A stretch of 64,000 nt of DNA from Isoetes taiwanensis (Eukaryota > Streptophyta > Lycopodiopsida > Isoetales > Isoetaceae). Position numbers and translations under genes: made by a program. Numbering within the stretch: the first letter of the stretch is position 1; each line of letters starts with the position of its first letter. Location of the stretch: the NCBI GenBank assembly GCA_021234155.1, contig JAJEKV010000022.1, forward strand, positions 3,660,830 through 3,724,829, read 5' to 3'. The notes beneath the pieces were generated by a model. The model did not search any database. It saw nothing but the letters and a program-made list of their open reading frames with translations, and was not told the origin of the DNA. This document shows positions 59,351 through 64,000 of this stretch, one piece after another.

Positions 59351-59432
59351 TATATTCCAGCATATACTTAGGATATGCCACAAACCCACATAAACAAGGG
59401 TTTGCCCCGCCCCCCTAGGGGCAACCCAAAAA
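59351..59432. repeat. Dispersed repeat, copy 2
   Basis: Second copy of the 54333-54422 repeat, same orientation, with a few extra C/G bases in the central GCCCCGCCCCCCTAGGGGC part. Confidence 0.75.
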
Positions 59433-59983
59433 GAAGAAAGGAACAAACAAAGGGTGAAAAAAGACAAACATGAGATCAAAATGAAATTGATGGAAAAAGG
59501 GATCGAGAATAGAGGAACAGAACAAAACGAGACAAAGTGGCCAAGGACACAAAACCAAAATAGCCAAAGGCCCTCAAAGGCACCAACGAGACACTAAGAA
59601 TCTATGATAAAGAGCGAGCATAGGCCCTCGTAAGGGCATCCATGAGAACCACTGAGAACATAAGACCACATATGGAGTAAAATAAGAAATAGAGCAATAA
59701 CAACAAGTATCAAGGACTAAAATTCATGAACGTATACCCACATGCACAACAGATCCAAGCGAACTTTCAAATGTAAAAACAACATAATCTAGAACGATAG
59801 GGACCCCGAAACTCAAGAATAATCTAGGGGAATGGACCAAAGAACCCATTATGGTGAGAGAAAGATGGAGATTGGAATAATGATTCAGTGGATCATGATT
59901 ATCCTCTGAAATGTTATTCCCGCCTCTGCATTTGTATCTGGGGTTTCAATAAAGTTTGTCGTTCTTCAAAAAAAAAAAAAAAA
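59433..59983 (+). other. Unassigned A-rich stretch ending in a poly(A) tail
   Basis: A-rich with no open frame of note. TTTCAATAAAGTTTGTCG followed by about 18 A at 59966-59983 has the look of a polyadenylated retro-insertion end (LINE or SINE 3' end). Confidence 0.5.
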
Positions 59984-59987
59984 AGTA

Positions 59988-61652
59988 TACTTGTTTTTCC
60001 ATTGAAGGTGCTTGCTCATGGGCAATCGACCAAATTGCTTAGCGTTCCGGTTGAAATTCATCAATATAGAAGCGGCATGGGAAGAGATCATCAAAGGGTT
60101 GGAGAACCATCTGTTTTGGTGGAATACTACAAAGTTGTCACTTGCAGGCCGCATTACAGTGACCAAGTCTATGCTTAGTAGCGCACCTATATATATGGCA
60201 TCTTGCTTGCTAGCTCTATGGACCAAGGTGAAAGAACTCATAGCTATCGTTAGAGACCTCCTATTGGAGGGGAGGGGGGTACAGATGGTGCAGTGATGAA
60301 GATGGTCTGGTCCAAGTGTATCCTTCCCAAGTGGGTAGGTGGTTTTATACTTCAATCATGTCAAGGCTTTTGAATTAGGAGGATGATTCTCCTAGTCTAC
60401 ACCTTCTCAAGCAGTCGATTACACATTGCATCCCACTTCGCAAGATGGCAATTAAACCCCTTTTATCAGGGGCACTATTTCACCTATTGCAGCCATTCTC
60501 AAATGCCTCGCCCTTTTGCAAAGGTTGTTAGATGCATGGGATATTGTATAGGTACTATTTCAGCCACTCCTTCCATTCACGATATGCTAGATATGCCGCA
60601 GTGGTGGACACCACTATCACCAAATCTATTGCCCCCACCTCCCTCCCTCCCATCCTCCCCCCTCTCACTACATCAGTCCATTCCCTTATATAATGACAGT
60701 GGACCCAAGCAGACATCATCTCAATCCAAGCTTGGTGGCCATTTTATGTCATAGAATAAGTCAGACTAGATACCTTTTTTTTAGGTGGGATATGTCATTT
60801 AGGAGAATAGAATAGAATAGAGTAGAGAAGATAGCAGGGATTTTGCCACTTTTTATGATGGTCGATATAATGGAAAAGGCCTCCATGGACTTGCAATGAT
60901 CAATTTATAGAGGCAAGAGCTCTGTCAAGTTTATGTACCATTTTCTCCAAGCATTGAATGTCGTGCCAATGTTGATGGCAGCTGCAGATTCCATGTGAGT
61001 ATTAGTCTTGTACATGGTGTTGGATTTTAAACTGCCCATCCCAAGGTACCTGTACTTTGGTGGCCGATATTTGCAGGTGTTTGCGTATTAATGCATTACG
61101 TCATCAATGTGATTCTCAAGTCTCTACATTGTCCCCAGTCTACCTTGTGAAGATTGAATCATTTGAACACTACTTGTTTGCATGTTCTGAGGTCCAACCA
61201 ACCTGGACTTGGTTGCAGAATTTATTTCATAGTATCTTGGATGGCCAACACATTCTTCTCGCATCCTACCCTGATAGGTAGCCCTCAACTAAGAAGAAGG
61301 CATTTCATCTTGGTTTTAGTTGGCTCTTGTGGTCCATTTAAGGACGATGCAGACTTCTCATTTTTCACCGCATTTATTCTTCTCCTCATGGTCTTGTATC
61401 TTGTGCCCAAACCAAAATACTGATGGCTTATAAGTGCTCTCCCATTGAGGCAGATGACAGGAATCATATTTGAACCCGCTAACTCCAAATAATTCATATC
61501 CTTAGGGTTCTCTTGTGGGGCAAGTGCATTGTGCTTGAGGCTCTAATTACGATGGCATGTGCCTGTGCTTGTACTAGAAGACAAAGTTTAGTTTTCGTGT
61601 AATTTGCTTTTTGATTAATAAAACTTTCATCCTTCAAGGAAAAAAAAAACTA
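59988..61652 (+). mobile_element. L1-type LINE, 3' fragment
   Basis: Encodes the end of a plant L1 reverse transcriptase: an LKF...AWEEIIKGLENHLFWW stretch, KLSLAGRITVTKSMLSSAPI, then YMASCLLAL and later KMVWSKCILPKWVGGF (60012-60370, two frames). Further on ESFEHYLFACSEVQPTWTWL (about 61150-61215) resembles the zf-RVT domain that ends such proteins. It finishes with ATTAATAAAACTTTC and a poly(A) run at 61641-61650. The catalytic YxDD part and ORF1 are missing and the frame is broken, so it is a dead 5'-truncated copy. Confidence 0.8.
60803..60830. repeat. (AGAAT)n microsatellite
   Basis: GAATAGAATAGAATAGAG, the complement type of the repeat at 50555. Confidence 0.75.
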
Positions 61653-62286
61653 TCCATTATTACAATTCATGACAATATAGTAAATACTACTGTGTATTAA
61701 ACAAGAGCAAATCATCGGAACGAAAGCAGAAAGAATATCCTCAAAGATTTTATTTTTAATTTTTGTTAAAGGGCTAAATTGAGATTAAAAAAAGGAATTT
61801 CATTCTTCATTTTACAAGTTAAACTTGATGTGATATTGAAAAGTAACATCATTCAAGTTGTTCATCGCTCGTTCTCTAGCATCACATTGTAAGAAAATAA
61901 ATTCTCTGAAGTCAGCGATCACCTTTAGAAGCTTAACTACTGGCGTGGGAGTATGAGAGTCTTCAATGATGCACACTAAAGTTGGAAGGCAAAAAGCCTT
62001 CTTCCTTCAAAGTCGCATGGAAAATCTGTTAAACATCTGGTCAATTGATCATGGGTATACAAGTAGAAATCCAAGCTGAAAATCCCGAGATCCACTACCA
62101 TGGCACAATATGCAAAGAGTGACTGATTTTTGTTCTCTAGTGTTGTCAAGTTGCAGGTAGAGCATCAGTGGTAATTGCTCTCTACATCAAGCATTGGCAA
62201 ACTAATTCGGATGAGACTAATCATGTATTGATAGATTACTGGAAGAAGGTGATTAACTTGTTGGATAAGAAGGGTGGTTCCCTAAA
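61653..62286. other. Unassigned spacer with possible upstream exon
   Basis: AT-rich. Near 62160-62280 the plus strand reads HWQTNSDETNHVLIDYWKKV then INLLDKKGG in one frame, possibly an exon of the gene fragment that follows. Confidence 0.35.
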
Positions 62287-62799
62287 AGTAGGTGGAAAAC
62301 ATTAGCAGGTGCTAAGGATGATGATGGCACTAGTAGTAGCATTGTTAAGGCATATGCTCCTCCTCAATCTGACAAATACTATGTTGGCCCTAAGAAGGAT
62401 TGGCCAAAATATCTAGGCATGGATTGTTATGAACCTTCTACTGACCTGGAGTGCCACAAATTTGTAGTAGTAAAACCAGCAGATTTAGAGACCTATCCAG
62501 TGTTGTTGGGATATACCACCTCGGATATTTGCAAAGAAGAAGGTAATGTTAACTTCAATAAGGTGTGTGTGGAATGGTGGTGTCCAGTGCATCAGTTGAG
62601 TAATGTCACCGATAAAGAAAGATATTTAGATTGTTGGACAAAGAGGTGGAGGAGAAATCCTTGTGATCCTGATCTTTGGCTAGACATTGAAACCGTATTG
62701 TACTCGTGGACTCCAAAAACTATTCCAGGTAGAAATGTAAGAGTTACAATACCTCAGGATCTAAGTATTATATCATTGGGGGTGCTGGAGGAAAAATGA
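62287..62799 (+). CDS. Unrecognised protein fragment (Trp/Cys-rich)
   Basis: An open plus frame from about 62276 to the stop at 62797-62799. The first ATG is at 62419 but coding-like text starts earlier (RWKTLAGAKDDDGT, then YYVGPKKDWPKYLGMDCYE), so an upstream exon is likely. Features: CVEWWCPVHQ, DCWTKRWRRNPCDPDLWLD and LYSWTPKT. A repeated Trp pattern of this kind occurs in plant transposon-associated proteins that I cannot name precisely. It may be a host gene fragment or a transposon accessory domain. Confidence 0.35.
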   Translation, partial: SRWKTLAGAKDDDGTSSSIVKAYAPPQSDKYYVGPKKDWPKYLGMDCYEPSTDLECHKFVVVKPADLETYPVLLGYTTSDICKEEGNVNFNKVCVEWWCPVHQLSNVTDKERYLDCWTKRWRRNPCDPDLWLDIETVLYSWTPKTIPGRNVRVTIPQDLSIISLGVLEEK

Positions 62800-63104
62800 A
62801 AAACTATGTAAATATGCTTTCTTCATTAATATGTATCAGTCACAATTATGAAAAGTTGTGTACTACCTGAGCAATATAATATATGATTTTGTAATTTGAA
62901 GTTAAGGTGTGTGAATTCAAGTTAATGTGTGTGAATTTAATCAAGTTACTAAAAACTTACAATTAAAAATGTATCCCAAAATCAAGATATAATCCCAATT
63001 TACTTGAATGATGATTATAACATATCAAATACACATGTAGTTCTTATTGGCAAGATGCCTTTTAAATTTAACATGGACACATCTACGTTTTGGCATAATC
63101 CGTG
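62800..63104. other. AT-rich spacer
   Basis: Includes the near repeat AAGTTAAGGTGTGTGAATTC / AAGTTAATGTGTGTGAATTT at about 62900-62940. No gene. Confidence 0.5.
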
Positions 63105-63126
63105 TTTTTTTTTTTTTTTTTTTTTT
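63105..63126 (-). repeat. Poly(T) run
   Basis: 22 T followed by GGGGGTGTG. It could be the tail of a minus-strand retro-insertion, or simple sequence. Confidence 0.7.
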
Positions 63127-64000
63127 GGGGGTGTGTAAAAATAGCATTGTTCCGAAAAGAAAAAAGCAAAAAAGGACATAGCCAACAACGCCACGTTTTT
63201 TCTTTGGCCGATTCTGTCTTGCCACTTTCGAGACACATAGGTGTATTTGCCAGACTGACATTGGGCAAATCTTCTGCTGCCAGACCAAGGCCAGATCGAG
63301 GTGGTTTCCTAAATGTGAATTCTAGCATGGCAAATCTTTCACTGCCAGATCGGGATACAAGAGAACGCTCACATGAGCTCTAGCTATGGTAACATGTAAT
63401 AGATCTCCAGTTGGACGTTGATTTAAAAGTGTCCGATTATTTGATGCATTTTTGCATCTGCTGGTGATTACAGAACTCGACAGTAATAAGACGGTACAAC
63501 TCTGAGGTTACAGAATAAGAGCGGGAGGAGGGAGAATCAAGGTTAGGGGGAAAACCAAATGGCAGGGAGCTCGAGTAAGTTCTCCTTTCGAACTATATAA
63601 TTCACCGGCAGTGCTGCATTATGCCACGTAGGGTTTCGAGGCGGCCGATGAGTGGCGAAGCCGCGAGTCGCTGCCGAGGCTGGCGGCGCTGCCGAGAAGC
63701 CCTATGAGGGTGTGATGAATTACGGGACGTAATAAATAGAAGGTTCAGATTTTTGACATGTGTCATTGAAAACAAAATTTCTAACTGCGGCTATGGCGGT
63801 CTTGCCGGATTCAGCTGTAGAAGTCTGGCCCTTTCAACCGGAGTGTTTCAAATTGAAGGTCTTCTTCGTCAAGAGCTCTGTTACAAATTGAAGACTAACT
63901 CTGTTTTCTCTTTCGTAGCAGCAACCGCAGCTCTAATCCAAGCTGTTATAGAAATTTTTGCCACGCAAACGGACTCCGAGCATCTTAACATCCTTCCGAG
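63127..64000. other. Window end, no gene recognised
   Basis: Contains (T)GCCAGA(C/T)C words repeated at 63217-63350 and a GC-rich patch at 63635-63710 (GGCGGCCGATGAGTGGCGAAG). The GC patch could be near a promoter or first exon, but no supported reading frame follows before the window ends. Confidence 0.35.

Noticed and set aside
63635-63715. GC-rich patch as the first exon of a gene
   Set aside because: The only ATG frame (from about 63648) closes after about 20 codons and no splice-supported continuation is visible.

Overview
The window looks like repeat-dominated nuclear DNA of a land plant, probably an angiosperm. The support is a Ty3/gypsy-type LTR element with an initiator-Met-tRNA primer site, a CACTA/En-Spm transposase of the plant TNP2 family, a plant GDSL esterase with five exons, a plant E(z)-type SET fragment, plant-style MITEs, an L1-type LINE and TAAACCC (plant telomere-type) motifs. 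I cannot name the species. I see no rRNA or tRNA gene and no CRISPR array, and nothing bacterial. I found no gene that I would call intact.

Layout. (1) 1-18834 and 30443-38177 are one tandem array of a GC-rich unit of about 1.1 kb, roughly 24 copies. Most units are type A. Five places carry type B, in which the second half is replaced by a partial self-duplication plus a unique module of about 340 bp. One unit has an internal deletion and one is an A/B chimera. (2) 18835-30442 is a single 11.6-kb LTR retrotransposon inserted inside one B unit. It has 1.58-kb LTRs, a primer-binding site and two polypurine tracts. Its 8.4-kb interior holds no recognisable gag or pol, so it looks like a non-autonomous, LARD-like element. 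The interior carries four copies of a 60-67 bp hairpin. (3) 38178-47736 is a decayed CACTA element of about 9.6 kb. A broken TNP2 transposase lies on the minus strand, its first coding cassette is present twice with interstitial telomere-like repeats, and subterminal repeats sit at the right. A plus-strand fragment of a SNF2 helicase gene with introns appears to be captured inside it. (4) 47737-48955 is a 1.2-kb almost pure purine tract.

(5) 48960-64000 is a gene-remnant region. Two related GDSL esterase/lipase pseudogenes are present: one with exons 3-5 internally duplicated, the other lacking the GxND block. Between and around them are the 3' part of an E(z)-type histone methyltransferase with a MITE just past its stop codon, a second MITE, duplicated exons of an unrecognised minus-strand gene, a flavin monooxygenase N-terminal fragment, an L1-type LINE 3' fragment and one unrecognised reading frame.

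The picture is of a heterochromatic satellite edge invaded by transposons and joined to a segment of duplicated, decaying gene pieces. The features do not form a pathway. Their connection is mechanistic: unequal exchange in the satellite, nested insertion, transposon gene capture and segmental duplication. Many 1-3 nt differences between repeat copies lie in C/G runs and may be read or assembly error, so the frameshift calls here should be checked against raw reads.
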